A DNA stretch of 64,000 nt from Haloferax sp046557615 (GTDB lineage: Archaea > Halobacteriota > Halobacteria > Halobacteriales > Haloferacaceae). The notes under the pieces are model-generated. The model was not told where the DNA came from, made no database searches, and was given only the letters and a program-made list of their open reading frames with translations. The position numbers were made by a program, and so were the translations under genes. Positions 8,675 to 17,245 of the stretch are shown here, piece by piece; the first letter of the stretch is position 1; each line of letters opens with the position of its first letter. The stretch covers positions 1,691,481 through 1,755,480 of the forward strand of contig NZ_JBKIII010000001.1 in NCBI RefSeq assembly GCF_046557615.1, written 5' to 3'.

Positions 8675-8968
8675 TCAGTCTGCTGACTGCCAGCGATGGG
8701 CACCGCCGTCCGAGGCTTTCGAGAAATCGAGGTTGTATCGGTCGGATTCGATGAGGACGGGGCCGGGGACGTACGTTCCTTCTTTGGATTCGACTGGCCT
8801 GATGAGGTTTCGTTCAGCCATCGTCGAGAGGACGTCTTGGACCGTTCGTTCGTAGCCGGGTTGGAGGTTCGCTTCTTCCATCACGGCTTCGACGGTTATC
8901 GTCCCCTTGAGAAACGCGAGCCTGATGACCGACACCCAGGCTGGTTCGCGCTTCGTCTCCCGACACAT
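8675..8968 (-). CDS. Winged-helix transcriptional regulator, haloarchaeal
   Basis: This 97-aa protein starts MCRETKREPAWVSVIRLAFL. The segment GTITVEAVMEEANLQPGYER with TVQDVLSTMAERNLIRP looks like a helix-turn-helix followed by a wing (KEGTYVPGPVLI). The frame stays open upstream to 9154, but the N-terminal extension is Pro/Thr-rich and non-conserved in character, so the internal Met is chosen. An AAAGGAGG element sits only 1 nt before that ATG, too close for a normal SD, so the start remains uncertain. It runs divergently from pibD. Confidence 0.65.
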   Translation of the reverse strand: MCRETKREPAWVSVIRLAFLKGTITVEAVMEEANLQPGYERTVQDVLSTMAERNLIRPVESKEGTYVPGPVLIESDRYNLDFSKASDGGAHRWQSAD

Positions 8969-9068
8969 GCCTCCTTTCTCTGTAGTGTGAGCGGTTATAG
9001 CTTCTGGAGAGCGGACGTGTGTCGCTTGAATCCGTCTCACTCCCTCGTTAGCTTCTATCGAAACTCTC

Positions 9069-9176
9069 TCACAACGCCACGAGTTCGCCGTCGTCGGGAA
9101 CGGCCACGGCTTCGTCGGTGGCAACGGTGATGATGTTACTGTGGGCACTTTCACGATTGATATCGTTCCCGAACAC
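9069..9176 (-). CDS. Short ORF or gene remnant (35 codons, GTG start)
   Basis: The reading starts at GTG and translates as MFGNDINRESAHSNI followed by ITVATDEAVAVPDDGELVAL, with codon choice and acidic composition typical of haloarchaeal protein. It lies head-to-head with pibD. Nothing resembling a known domain is visible. It could be a small gene or the degraded end of a longer one. Confidence 0.25.
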   Translation of the reverse strand: MFGNDINRESAHSNIITVATDEAVAVPDDGELVAL

Positions 9177-9204
9177 CTATCTCCCTCGCCCCCAGTCTCC
9201 GGGT

Positions 9205-10218
9205 ATGTTCGGTATCGGCACGCTCCCCGACCTGCTCAGATTGGTCGTCGTGCCCGTTCTCGCGTGGACCGCGTGGCGCGACATCCGCACGCGGCGCGTC
9301 CCCAACGTCGTCTGGTACCCTCTCGCGGCGTTAGGACTCGTCTTGCTCGTGTGGGAACTGCTCGGCCACCTCCCCGCAGAGACGGTGTTCGACCGCCTGT
9401 ATCTCATCCGCGTCGGCGTGAGCGTCTTCTTCATCGTCCCGCTGTCGTACCTATTTTGGCGACTCGGCGGCTTCGGCGGCGCAGACGCGAAAGCACTGAT
9501 GGTCTTTGCTATCCTCCTGCCGACGTTCCCGAGTTACACACTCGGCGAAACGGTCCTTCCGCTCACGCGGACGACGCTCGGCGTCTTCTCGATGACTATC
9601 CTCACGAACACGGTCATTCTCGGCCTCGGCTACCCGCTCATGCTCGCGGCTCGAAACCTCACAGAAGGCGAGTTCGAGTTCCCGATTTCGTTCGTCGGGC
9701 GGAAGGTGTCGGTCCCGTCACTCTCGACTGCTCACGGTCGTCTGTTCGAGTCTCCCGAGGGAATCACGCGAAACGGTCTCGACCTCGACGCCCTCCGAAT
9801 GTACCTCCGCTGGCGTGGGCTCACCCTCTCCGACGTGCGTGAGAACCCCGACACCCTGCGTGACCCCGCGACGATTTCCGAGACGTTCGACCCGACCGAC
9901 GGTGCGGTTCATCGCGCTCCGGTGACTGATGGTGGCGTCGTCGCTACGGATGGAAACCAGGACGTAGTCGCCGACGGCGAATCGGACGACTTCGACGACC
10001 TGTGGGGTGCAGACGCCTTCCTCGATGCAATCGAGGGGTCGGCCTACGGAACGACGCCCGAGAAACTCCGCGGCGGCCTAGAGGTCGTCACCGAGCGCGA
10101 GTCGGTTTGGATATCGCCCGGCATTCCGTTCATCGTCCCGATGTTCTTCGGGTTAGTCGCCGCGCTGGTCTACGGCGACATCCTCTTCGGCGTCCTCGGC
10201 GCACTCGGAATCGTCTAA
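9205..10218 (+). CDS. pibD: Archaeal prepilin/preflagellin peptidase (A24 family)
   Basis: The 337-aa integral membrane aspartyl protease is read from the internal ATG (MFGIGTLPDLL), because the 29 residues of the longer frame are not protease-like. The two active-site aspartates lie in WRDIRTRRVPN (about residues 23-33) and GGFGGADAKALM (about 90-101). Several transmembrane helices follow, then a hydrophilic domain of about 130 residues (about 165-300) and a last helix pair at the C-terminus. PibD cleaves class III signal peptides of archaellins and type IV pilins. The soluble insertion before the last helices makes it longer than methanogen FlaK. Confidence 0.88.
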   Translation: MFGIGTLPDLLRLVVVPVLAWTAWRDIRTRRVPNVVWYPLAALGLVLLVWELLGHLPAETVFDRLYLIRVGVSVFFIVPLSYLFWRLGGFGGADAKALMVFAILLPTFPSYTLGETVLPLTRTTLGVFSMTILTNTVILGLGYPLMLAARNLTEGEFEFPISFVGRKVSVPSLSTAHGRLFESPEGITRNGLDLDALRMYLRWRGLTLSDVRENPDTLRDPATISETFDPTDGAVHRAPVTDGGVVATDGNQDVVADGESDDFDDLWGADAFLDAIEGSAYGTTPEKLRGGLEVVTERESVWISPGIPFIVPMFFGLVAALVYGDILFGVLGALGIV

Positions 10219-10282
10219 TCGACATCGAACGAGCCGACGGTGACGCACAAGAGATAACTCACGTCACCTCGTGAGCCGAATT

Positions 10283-10645
10283 ATGGCTGTCGAGGTCGAT
10301 TTCGGCGACGATGGGCTCGTCCCCGCCGTCGCACAGGATGTTGAGTCGGGGGAGGTACTCATGCTGGCCTACGTTTCCCCAGAAGCACTGGAGCAAACGC
10401 TCGAAACGGGCCGGGCACACTACTACTCGCGGAGTCGTGACGAACTGTGGGAGAAAGGCGCTTCGAGTGGCCACACCCAAGCAGTACAAGAGGTTCGGGT
10501 CGATTGCGACGCCGACACGTTGCTCTATCTGGTCAACCAGAACGTCGGCGCGTGCCACACCGGCCATCGGTCGTGTTTCTACCGAACTATCGACGGTGAG
10601 ACCGTGGGCGAGCGCGTGTTCGACCCCGACGACGTATACGAATAA
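10283..10645 (+). CDS. hisI: Phosphoribosyl-AMP cyclohydrolase
   Basis: The 120-aa enzyme carries VDCDADTLLYLVNQ and the zinc-site segment ACHTGHRSCFYR, both diagnostic of HisI. It opens the PR-AMP ring in step 3 of histidine biosynthesis. ATG at 10283 (MAVEVDFGDDG) is preferred over the upstream GTG at 10271, which would add only MSRI. It is about 65 bp after pibD and 18 bp before a small membrane protein gene. hisA and hisB lie 3-4 kb downstream on the same strand, not in one operon. Confidence 0.93.
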   Translation: MAVEVDFGDDGLVPAVAQDVESGEVLMLAYVSPEALEQTLETGRAHYYSRSRDELWEKGASSGHTQAVQEVRVDCDADTLLYLVNQNVGACHTGHRSCFYRTIDGETVGERVFDPDDVYE

Positions 10646-10663
10646 TCGAATGTTGAGAGAGCG

Positions 10664-10915
10664 ATGCTGAACGTGAACCCGGTCGCGGTGTTTTCGCTCC
10701 TCCTCGGGCTTGCGTGCTTCGGCATGGGGGCCCGCTTGCTGAAGAGTGCTGCCGCCGCCAAACGTACCGCTCGTCCAGACGACCCCGAGTTCGTCCTCGA
10801 CCCGACACGCGAGGACCCACCAGACGACGAAATCGACGGCGACGGCCTCGAACGCGGCTTCATGCTTCTCGTCTTCGGCGGCCTGTGTCTCCTCTTCGCG
10901 GCGATTAGCTTCTGA
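10664..10915 (+). CDS. Small membrane protein, two predicted TM helices
   Basis: The 83-aa protein has a TM segment near the N-terminus (VAVFSLLLGLACFGMGARLL), an acidic loop (about residues 38-62, DPTREDPPDDEIDGDG) and a second hydrophobic segment at the end (GFMLLVFGGLCLLFAAI). It lies 18 bp downstream of hisI and probably shares its transcript. Its last 11 bp overlap the end of the convergent acetyltransferase gene. No function is recognised. Confidence 0.7.
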   Translation: MLNVNPVAVFSLLLGLACFGMGARLLKSAAAAKRTARPDDPEFVLDPTREDPPDDEIDGDGLERGFMLLVFGGLCLLFAAISF

Positions 10916-11498
10916 GCGGGCGAGACAGGATTACGACCGCGTAGGGCTCTCCGCTGATTTCTACCTGCATCGTCTCGCGTTTCTCGAACCCGCGAGCGCG
11001 ATAGAATCGTCTTCCAACGTCGTTGTCGGCCAGTGTGTCCAACACGAGAGTCGTGTACTCCTCGGGAATCGCTTCCTCGACCGATTCGAGGAGTCGTGTC
11101 CCGATACCCTCTCCCCACCACGCCGGGTCGACGTAGAGTACCCACAGTCCGGCCTCGTCGTCGCCGACGAACGATTTGGTGTCTTCTCCCCATCGAACTG
11201 CGGCAAAACCGACGATGTGGTCGCCGGTTGTGTCTCCAGCACTGGACTCCTCGACAGCGTCCCCTGCCGATTCATCGACGGCGACGACGTAGCGCCCGGT
11301 CCTCGACTCGTTGAGGCTGGTCGCGTAGACGAGTCGCTCTTCTAACGACGAGGTTGGTGGCACAGTTTCGAGACTCGGCAGGGCCTCGTCGGGGAGGATG
11401 TGGCAGTAGGCGTCGTTCCAGCATCGGACGTCCACGCGCCAGATGCCGCGCATGTCGGCACGAGAACGCGGCGGCCTGATGACCACGTCGCTGTTCAT
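10905..11498 (-). CDS. GNAT family N-acetyltransferase
   Basis: The 197-aa protein shows GNAT motifs: the beta4 strand GLWVLYVDPAWWGEGIGTRL with an acetyl-CoA pyrophosphate loop (WWGEGIG), followed by LVLDTLADNDVGRRFYRARG, the usual N-x-x-x-x-x-FY-x-x-x-GF pattern. The start MNSDVVIRPPRSRADMRGIW matches the family N-terminus. The substrate cannot be told from sequence. It is convergent with the preceding membrane protein gene (11-bp overlap). Confidence 0.85.
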   Translation of the reverse strand: MNSDVVIRPPRSRADMRGIWRVDVRCWNDAYCHILPDEALPSLETVPPTSSLEERLVYATSLNESRTGRYVVAVDESAGDAVEESSAGDTTGDHIVGFAAVRWGEDTKSFVGDDEAGLWVLYVDPAWWGEGIGTRLLESVEEAIPEEYTTLVLDTLADNDVGRRFYRARGFEKRETMQVEISGEPYAVVILSRPLRS

Positions 11499-11556
11499 AC
11501 CGGAGTTACGCAGGCGAGTCGTAAAAGTGAGAACCGAGTTATAAGTCGAAATCGAG

Positions 11557-12918
11557 TTACAGTTCGTCTAAGGCCGCATAGAGCGCGTCGGCGGCGTCTT
11601 CGGCGAGTTCTTGGGCGCGTGCTTCGCTCCGGCCTTCGGCGTAGACCCGAACTTTGGGTTCGGTCCCCGAGGGTCGGACGAGAACCCATGCATCGCCGTA
11701 GTCGAGTCGGTAGCCGTCGGTCGTATTCGGCGTCGCATCCGAGGCTTCGGCGTACGCGGCGGCCGCCGAGAGCATCGCATCGAGTTCTTCGTCGCGTGAA
11801 TATTCGACGTTGATGCGGACGTTGTAGTAGTCCTGATACGGGGCGACGACCTCACTTGCAGGTTGCTCGGCGACGAGTTCGAGGAACTTCGCCGCGATGT
11901 ACGCGCCGTCGCGGACGAGTCGGTAGTTCGGGAAGAAGACGCCGCCGTTGCCCTCGCCCGCCACCGGGACGTTGACGCCTTCGGTCCACAGTTGACGAAT
12001 ACGGGTGATGAGATTGGTCGAGCCAATCGGCGTGAGTTCGAGGTCAGCGTCGGCTTCTTCGCACACGTCAACGAGCCGTTGTGAGACGTTGACCGCAGAG
12101 ACGGTCGCGTCGCCGGGTTCGAGGTTCGCGGCGACGAGCGCCGCCAGCGACGACTCACCGGAGATTGCCTCGCCGTTCTCGTCGACGAACACGGCGCGGT
12201 CGGCGTCGCCGTCGTGGGCGATGCCGATATCTGCGTCGCTCGCGCGAACCAGTCGTTCGAGGTCGGTCAAGTTCTCGGGGATTGGTTCTGACTCGCGACC
12301 GGGGAAGTGGCCGTCGGGTTGGGCGTTGACCGTGCGGACTTCACAGCCGAGTTCGCGGAGGAAGTTGGGCGTGACGAGCGAGCCTGCGCCGTGGCCGGGG
12401 TCGAGTGCGACGGTGAGATTCGCGTCCGCGATTTTCTGTCTATCCACGCTGGCGAGGAGTTCGTCCAGATAGTCCTGATTCGCCGTCTCGACGGTTCGGA
12501 CCGACCCAACCTCGTCCCACGCGGCCACGTCGAAGTCTTCTGCGAGAATGTGGTCTTCGACCAGTTCCAACTGTTCGACCGAGAGTTCGACGCCGTCGTC
12601 CACGAGTTTGACGCCGTTGAACTCTGGCGGGTTGTGGGAGGCGGTGATGATGACGCCCGGAACGTCCTCGACTTCGCAGTAACGGACGGCCGCAGGCGTC
12701 GGCGTGACGCCGAGGTCACAGATATCGACACCGACGCTGGCGAGCCCTGCGGAGGCGGCGTTGACGAACATCTCACCCGTCGTTCGCGTGTCACGGGCGA
12801 TTGCGACGCGGTCGGTGTTCCAGACCGTCCCCGCGGCTTTGGCGACGCGAAGCACGAACTCGGGGGTGAGACTTTCACCCACCACGCCACGCGTGCCGCT
12901 GGAACCGAAGAGTTTCAT
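11557..12918 (-). CDS. glmM: Phosphoglucosamine/phosphomanno mutase family enzyme (alpha-D-phosphohexomutase)
   Basis: The 453-aa protein begins MKLFGSSGTRGVVGE, the standard N-terminus; the 32 upstream residues of the open frame are rejected. The phosphoserine loop is TASHNPPEFNG (92-102, Ser94), the metal loop is HDGDADRAVF, and the C-terminal phosphate-binding loop is VRPSGTEPKVRVY. Archaeal members interconvert hexose or hexosamine 1- and 6-phosphates for glycan and nucleotide-sugar synthesis. Which sugar is used here cannot be read from sequence, so the symbol is provisional. Confidence 0.85.
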   Translation of the reverse strand: MKLFGSSGTRGVVGESLTPEFVLRVAKAAGTVWNTDRVAIARDTRTTGEMFVNAASAGLASVGVDICDLGVTPTPAAVRYCEVEDVPGVIITASHNPPEFNGVKLVDDGVELSVEQLELVEDHILAEDFDVAAWDEVGSVRTVETANQDYLDELLASVDRQKIADANLTVALDPGHGAGSLVTPNFLRELGCEVRTVNAQPDGHFPGRESEPIPENLTDLERLVRASDADIGIAHDGDADRAVFVDENGEAISGESSLAALVAANLEPGDATVSAVNVSQRLVDVCEEADADLELTPIGSTNLITRIRQLWTEGVNVPVAGEGNGGVFFPNYRLVRDGAYIAAKFLELVAEQPASEVVAPYQDYYNVRINVEYSRDEELDAMLSAAAAYAEASDATPNTTDGYRLDYGDAWVLVRPSGTEPKVRVYAEGRSEARAQELAEDAADALYAALDEL

Positions 12919-13065
12919 TGCCTCTGTCTCTACACTGGCGCGACAAAGCCGTTCCGAACTGTTGGGATTCAGGTCGGTCAATTTGTGGTCGCAACCGAGC
13001 TTCTTACTGGGCATCCAGTCGCCGCATTCGGTGTGTTTAGGCCCCTCGCTCTCTCAGGAGGGCGT

Positions 13066-13782
13066 ATGTTCCCTGAGTTCGAAGTTATCCCGGCAGTCGA
13101 TATGCAAGACGGCGAGGTCGTCCAACTCGTCCAAGGCGAGCGTGGGACCGAGAAAAGCTACGGCGAACCGGTCGAAGCCGCACGCAAGTGGGTCGATTCG
13201 GGCGCGAAAACACTCCACCTCGTTGACCTCGATGGCGCGTTCGAAGGCGAGCGAAAGAACGCTCCTGCGGTCGATTCCGTCCTCGACGCAGTTTCAGTTC
13301 CGGTTCAACTCGGCGGCGGGATTCGAACTGCTGACGACGCGCGCGAACTTCTCGAACGTGGCGTTGACCGGGTGATTCTCGGGACTGCGGCGGTCGAAAA
13401 CCCCGATATCGTCTCCGAACTCGCCGCCGACTACCCCGACGGCGTGATGGTGAGCCTCGACGCGAAAGACGGCGAAGTCCTCGTCTCCGGGTGGACCGAA
13501 GGGACCGGTCTCGACCCCGCCGAGGCCGCCGCGCGCTACGAAGAACTCGGTGCGGCCGCGATTCTCTTTACCGACGTGGACGTCGAAGGCCAACTCGAGG
13601 GTGTTCAACTCGGAACGACCACGAGTGTTGTCGAAGCCGTCGATATCCCGGTCGTCGCATCGGGCGGTGTGGCCACACTGGACGATATCCGTGCGCTCCG
13701 CGATGCTGGTGCGGCGGCGGTCGTCGTCGGGACGGCACTCTACGAGGGTCGCTTTACCTTGGAAGAAGCGATGGACGCCTGA
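13066..13782 (+). CDS. hisA: 1-(5-phosphoribosyl)-5-[(phosphoribosylamino)methylideneamino]imidazole-4-carboxamide isomerase
   Basis: The 238-aa beta/alpha barrel begins MFPEFEVIPAVDMQDGEVVQ with the catalytic Asp12. The second acid lies in LFTDVDVEGQ and phosphate-binding loops are seen in QLGGGIRTADD and VVASGGVATLDD. The start at 13066 is backed by a Shine-Dalgarno AGGAGGG 4-5 nt upstream, rare in this window. The open frame upstream is an antisense shadow of the mutase gene. It catalyses step 4 of histidine biosynthesis. Confidence 0.95.
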   Translation: MFPEFEVIPAVDMQDGEVVQLVQGERGTEKSYGEPVEAARKWVDSGAKTLHLVDLDGAFEGERKNAPAVDSVLDAVSVPVQLGGGIRTADDARELLERGVDRVILGTAAVENPDIVSELAADYPDGVMVSLDAKDGEVLVSGWTEGTGLDPAEAAARYEELGAAAILFTDVDVEGQLEGVQLGTTTSVVEAVDIPVVASGGVATLDDIRALRDAGAAAVVVGTALYEGRFTLEEAMDA

Positions 13783-13789
13783 ATTCGTC

Positions 13790-13975
13790 TCAGAGACGGA
13801 CGTATTTCGTGACGAGTTCCGCGATGGAATCGACCGTTCCGTAGACGCCTGCTGCGACGAACAGCACGCCGATAAGTACGATTTCGGGCCGTGGGGTGTG
13901 CAAGAAGGGCGCGCCAAGTGCGAGCATCGCTGTGGTCACGAGGTCACGCTTCGGGTGACTCGTGAGTGCGCACAT
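13790..13975 (-). CDS. Small membrane protein (61 aa)
   Basis: The protein starts MCALTSHPKRDLVTTAML and holds two hydrophobic stretches (LVTTAMLALGAPFL and IVLIGVLFVAAGVYGTV), then a short charged tail ending TKYVRL. It stops 7 bp from the convergent hisA gene and follows a second small membrane ORF on the same strand (14016-14174). No function is recognised. The upstream 22 residues of the open frame are Arg-rich and were left out. Confidence 0.6.
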   Translation of the reverse strand: MCALTSHPKRDLVTTAMLALGAPFLHTPRPEIVLIGVLFVAAGVYGTVDSIAELVTKYVRL

Positions 13976-14015
13976 TATGCGGTCCTCCGTCTCTCTCCCT
14001 CGAGAGAATCGCTGG

Positions 14016-14174
14016 CTACGCCTTTCTGTCTCCCCATTCACTCACCACCGTTGCTCCGGCCGCGAACAGCACGAGTACCCCACCCACTGCGGCCGTCGTT
14101 CCTGAAGGAGCGGTGAGCAACAGCCCGCCAATGCAGATGGTATACCCAGCCATCAGCGCTCCTGTTCGATGCAT
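14016..14174 (-). CDS. Small membrane protein (52 aa)
   Basis: The ORF starts MHRTGALMAGYTICIGGLLL, continues TAPSGTTAAVGGVLVLFAAG and ends ATVVSEWGDRKA. Two glycine-rich hydrophobic segments with a short Pro/Ser turn suggest a helical hairpin in the membrane. The next gene on this strand, 40 bp downstream, encodes another small two-TM protein, so the two may be an operon. The composition argues for a real gene; nothing further is recognised. Confidence 0.55.
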   Translation of the reverse strand: MHRTGALMAGYTICIGGLLLTAPSGTTAAVGGVLVLFAAGATVVSEWGDRKA

Positions 14175-14314
14175 GTGGGTCTCTCTCAGTCAGAAGATAT
14201 GAAATTCAGGCAGACGTGCGTCTGACACAGCGCCACACAATTTGCACAAACCATTCAGTTCGAGCGACTGTGGGGAGCGCAATCACCTTATGTTCGCCCC
14301 TCTTCGAACGCGAT

Positions 14315-14908
14315 ATGAGCGACGCCGACCGAACTGCTGCGCTTTCGCGCGAGACGAGCGAGACGACTATCGAGGTGACACTCGATATCGATGGCGATGG
14401 CGACGCCGTCGTCGATACGGGAATCGGCTTTTTCGACCACATGCTCGAAGCCTTCGCCAAACACGGACTGTTCGACCTCACGGTCAACTGCGATGGCGAC
14501 CTCCACATCGACGACCACCACACTATCGAAGACGTGTCCATCGTCCTCGGCGAGGCGTTCGTCGAAGCACTGGGCGACAAGCGTGGTATCGTCCGCTACG
14601 CTGACCGTAAGGTTCCGCTCGACGAGGCGGTTGCATCCGTCGTCGTGGACGTCTCGGGCCGTCCGTTCTTCGACTTCGATGGCGACTTCTCGCAACCCTA
14701 CATCGGCGAGTTCACCAGCCACATGGCCGAACACTTCGCGCTCTCGCTGGCGATGAACGCCGGACTCACCCTCCACGTCGGTGTCGAAGGCGACAACGCT
14801 CACCACGAGGTCGAAGCGATGTTCAAAGCACTCGCTCGCTCACTCGACGACGCGACGAAAATCGACCCACGGCGCTCGGACACCCCGAGTACCAAAGGCA
14901 CCCTCTAA
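14315..14908 (+). CDS. hisB: Imidazoleglycerol-phosphate dehydratase
   Basis: The 197-aa monofunctional HisB has the metal-binding signatures GIGFFDHMLEAFAKH, DDHHTIEDV, EFTSHMAEHFA and GDNAHHEVEAMFKA. It catalyses step 6 of histidine biosynthesis and lacks the fused phosphatase of enterobacterial HisB. The start at MSDADRTAALSRETSETT is supported by the family N-terminus; the longer frame upstream is intergenic. Its stop abuts the stop of the convergent zinc-finger protein gene. Confidence 0.96.
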   Translation: MSDADRTAALSRETSETTIEVTLDIDGDGDAVVDTGIGFFDHMLEAFAKHGLFDLTVNCDGDLHIDDHHTIEDVSIVLGEAFVEALGDKRGIVRYADRKVPLDEAVASVVVDVSGRPFFDFDGDFSQPYIGEFTSHMAEHFALSLAMNAGLTLHVGVEGDNAHHEVEAMFKALARSLDDATKIDPRRSDTPSTKGTL

Positions 14909-15628
14909 TCAGACTTTTCGCAACTGCCCGTTCGTCTCTTCGAGGAGACCGCGTTCGATAGCGTACTCGAAGATGTCGCGTACTTCGTCGTCTTCGAGAC
15001 TGTAGGCGTTCGCCGCGAGGTCTTCGACGTCGTTTCTATCGACCGGGAATTCGCGGTTCTGGAGGATGCGAATCACCTGTCGGAACTTCGGTGGCTCAGG
15101 TCGCAGTTCATCGCCGTTTGCGGTCGAGTTCGCTGGTTCGTCGGCCCCTGTGTCTGCTGTATCGACCGTCTCGTTGTCTTCTTCTTCGTCGGATTCAACC
15201 ACTTCCTCGGAGGCCAGTTCTCCTTCGGATTCTACGCCCACTTCGACTGTCTCTGTCGATTCCGGTTCCGAGAGTGGGTCTTCGGTCGGTGATTTTTCGG
15301 TCAGTGACTCCGACACTGACTCTTGTTCGGGTTCTGGCGCAGGTTCGACAGCATCGACTTCGACGGATGCGGCCCCACCTGCCTGCGACCCAGCCGACTC
15401 CGGCGGTCCCGCCGTCGGCTCGGGAGTGACATCGGGTGCGGGCGCGTCGCCGTCCGACACGCCGAGTCTCGTCATGAGCGGTTCGATGACGGAGGTGAGC
15501 GTCTCTTGGCAGTCGGCACAGAGGATGACACGGCGCTGGTCCGGAGCGGGGGTGAATTTCGGGGGAAGCACCTCGAAGATTCCTGCGGCGTCGCCACCAC
15601 AGAAGTCACAGGAGCGAAGTTCGCGCAT
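14909..15628 (-). CDS. Haloarchaeal zinc-ribbon protein with acidic low-complexity linker
   Basis: The 239-aa protein begins MRELRSCDFCGGDAAGIFEV and forms a zinc ribbon with CDFC near the N-terminus and LCADC about 35 residues later. The middle (about residues 70-165) is a Glu/Asp/Pro/Ser/Val-rich disordered segment. The C-terminal 75 residues (PKFRQVIRILQNREFPVDRN, then DVEDLAANAYSLEDDEVRDI) form a compact helical domain. Function unknown. The two folded ends with an acidic tether suggest a regulator or adaptor. Confidence 0.75.
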   Translation of the reverse strand: MRELRSCDFCGGDAAGIFEVLPPKFTPAPDQRRVILCADCQETLTSVIEPLMTRLGVSDGDAPAPDVTPEPTAGPPESAGSQAGGAASVEVDAVEPAPEPEQESVSESLTEKSPTEDPLSEPESTETVEVGVESEGELASEEVVESDEEEDNETVDTADTGADEPANSTANGDELRPEPPKFRQVIRILQNREFPVDRNDVEDLAANAYSLEDDEVRDIFEYAIERGLLEETNGQLRKV

Positions 15629-15802
15629 GCACGAGGTGTCTCCCTGCGGCGGGAAAAACCCTTGTCCACCAGCACTTTCGTCGTATTTCGTGACCTGCTC
15701 TCTCTTCGTGGTTCGGCCGTGTTTTTCCATGCCCACGCCGGGGCGAATGTGCTGTCTGACGTACCACTTAATGCGTCAGGACGCAAATCTGCACCCATTC
15801 AG

Positions 15803-16306
15803 ATGTTTGACGAGATTATGGAGAAGTTCGAAGGCAGTCCAAGTCAACAGGCTGTCATTCGATTGCTCTTGGAACGTGGATTCTCGGTCAACGACGAGGG
15901 GCGAGTCGTTTCCGGCGGTATCGAGATTCCGAACACGGGAATCGCCCGCGAGGCAGGTGTTGACCGCCGCGTCGTCGATTCGACCACCGACGCCATTCTC
16001 GCTGACGACGAACTGCGCCGCATCTTCCAGAACATCTCTTCGATTCCGAGTCTGATGGACCTCGCACCCGTGTTGAACCTCTCGGTACTCACCGTCGAAG
16101 TCGCCAACGCGGACGAACCCGGTATCGTCTCCACGGTCACGTCGAAACTCGCCGACGCAGGCATCTCGATTCGACAGACTATAAGCGAAGACCCGGAGTT
16201 CACCGACGACCCGAAACTCTACCTCATCACCGACGACCCCGTGCCCGGCGAACTCCTCAACGACCTCTCGACGCTCTCGTTCGTTCGCCGTATCACCATC
16301 GCATAA
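15803..16306 (+). CDS. HTH plus ACT-domain regulator of amino acid metabolism
   Basis: The 167-aa protein begins MFDEIMEKFEGSPSQQAVIR. An N-terminal helical DNA-binding-like region includes GIAREAGVDRRVVDSTTDAI. The C-terminal ACT domain is LTVEVANADEPGIVSTVTSK followed by LADAGISIRQTISEDPEF. ACT domains bind amino acids, so this looks like a COG2150-type amino-acid-responsive regulator. Being close to his genes makes a link plausible but not demonstrated. The longer frame upstream overlaps the antisense zinc-finger gene and is ignored. Confidence 0.8.
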   Translation: MFDEIMEKFEGSPSQQAVIRLLLERGFSVNDEGRVVSGGIEIPNTGIAREAGVDRRVVDSTTDAILADDELRRIFQNISSIPSLMDLAPVLNLSVLTVEVANADEPGIVSTVTSKLADAGISIRQTISEDPEFTDDPKLYLITDDPVPGELLNDLSTLSFVRRITIA

Positions 16307-16419
16307 ACGCCGATTTCTGAACTATCGTTCATGACGGAAATTCTGGTTATTGTTACAATTCGTGAAGTTCTGTCATTTTGGGGATAAGATTCATATAGAA
16401 ATTTGTGCTACATTGTAGC

Positions 16420-16536
16420 ATGTCCCAATTCCGAACCTGCCTGTGCTGTGGTTCCACGGTCTCCCAGACGAGCCACTTCTGTGGCGTTTGTATCCAAAAC
16501 GGCTGTACCTCCTACGCGAATTCCTGCGGATTGTAA
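16420..16536 (+). CDS. 38-aa zinc-finger microprotein
   Basis: The peptide MSQFRTCLCCGSTVSQTSHF continues CGVCIQNGCTSYANSCGL. CxCC/CxxC plus later cysteines fit a one-domain zinc finger, a class of very small proteins described in Haloferax and Halobacterium. The TATA-like ATATAG centred at 16396 is about 24 nt before the ATG, the geometry of a leaderless transcript, which supports a real gene despite its size. Confidence 0.7.
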   Translation: MSQFRTCLCCGSTVSQTSHFCGVCIQNGCTSYANSCGL

Positions 16537-16585
16537 CCTCTCTTTGTGCGAATGTTTTTGAGTGCCGCGTCGCCAACTCGGAGTC

Positions 16586-17218
16586 ATGACTACCGCCTAT
16601 CGCACCGTTTCGGGCCGGGCCGACGCGCGGTTTGACGTCCAAGGTTCGGAGTTCATCGGATACATCTCCCCTGCCGAGACGGTCGAAGACGCGGAGGCGT
16701 TTATCGACGAAATCGAGGCGAAGCACCCGGATGCGACCCACAACGTTCCCGCCTATCGCGTTCCCGCCGGGTCGTCCTCGTCGTCGGTTCCGGGCGGTGG
16801 CAACGTCATGCTCCGCGAGTACCAGAGCGACGACGGCGAACCGACCGGGTCGTCGGGCAAACCCGCGCTCAACGTCTTAGTCCAACAAGACATCCGCAAC
16901 GTCGTCGTGGTCGTCACTCGTTACTATGGCGGGACCAACCTCGGCGTCGGCGGCCTCGCCCGGGCCTACTCACGGGCCGTCAAAGAGGCACTCGACGCGG
17001 CGGGCGTCGTCGAAGAGATTCCTCACGAGCGATTCACCGCGACAGTCGAGTACGACGACTCGGGGAGTGTGCGAGGAATCTTAGAATCGACGGGCGTTGA
17101 GTTCGACGCCGACTACGACCAGCAGGTGTCGTTTGCGGTTCGCGTTCCCATCGAAGACGCCGACGAACTTCGAGATAGACTCAGGAGTGCGACGAGCGGA
17201 CGCGTCGAACTCGAATAA
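16586..17218 (+). CDS. YigZ/IMPACT family protein
   Basis: The 210-aa protein begins MTTAYRTVSGRADARFDVQG and has the UPF0029 N-terminal domain signatures GSEFIGYISP, DGEPTGSSGKPAL and NVVVVVTRYYGGTNLGVGGL, plus the C-terminal YigZ domain. Members are conserved in all domains and relate to eukaryotic IMPACT, a translation-stress regulator; the archaeal role is unknown. The ATG at 16586 is used because the preceding frame (MPRRQLGV) lacks homology. It is probably monocistronic. Confidence 0.88.
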   Translation: MTTAYRTVSGRADARFDVQGSEFIGYISPAETVEDAEAFIDEIEAKHPDATHNVPAYRVPAGSSSSSVPGGGNVMLREYQSDDGEPTGSSGKPALNVLVQQDIRNVVVVVTRYYGGTNLGVGGLARAYSRAVKEALDAAGVVEEIPHERFTATVEYDDSGSVRGILESTGVEFDADYDQQVSFAVRVPIEDADELRDRLRSATSGRVELE

Positions 17219-17245
17219 AAGGGTGTTTTCGGTCGAACCGTCGCG

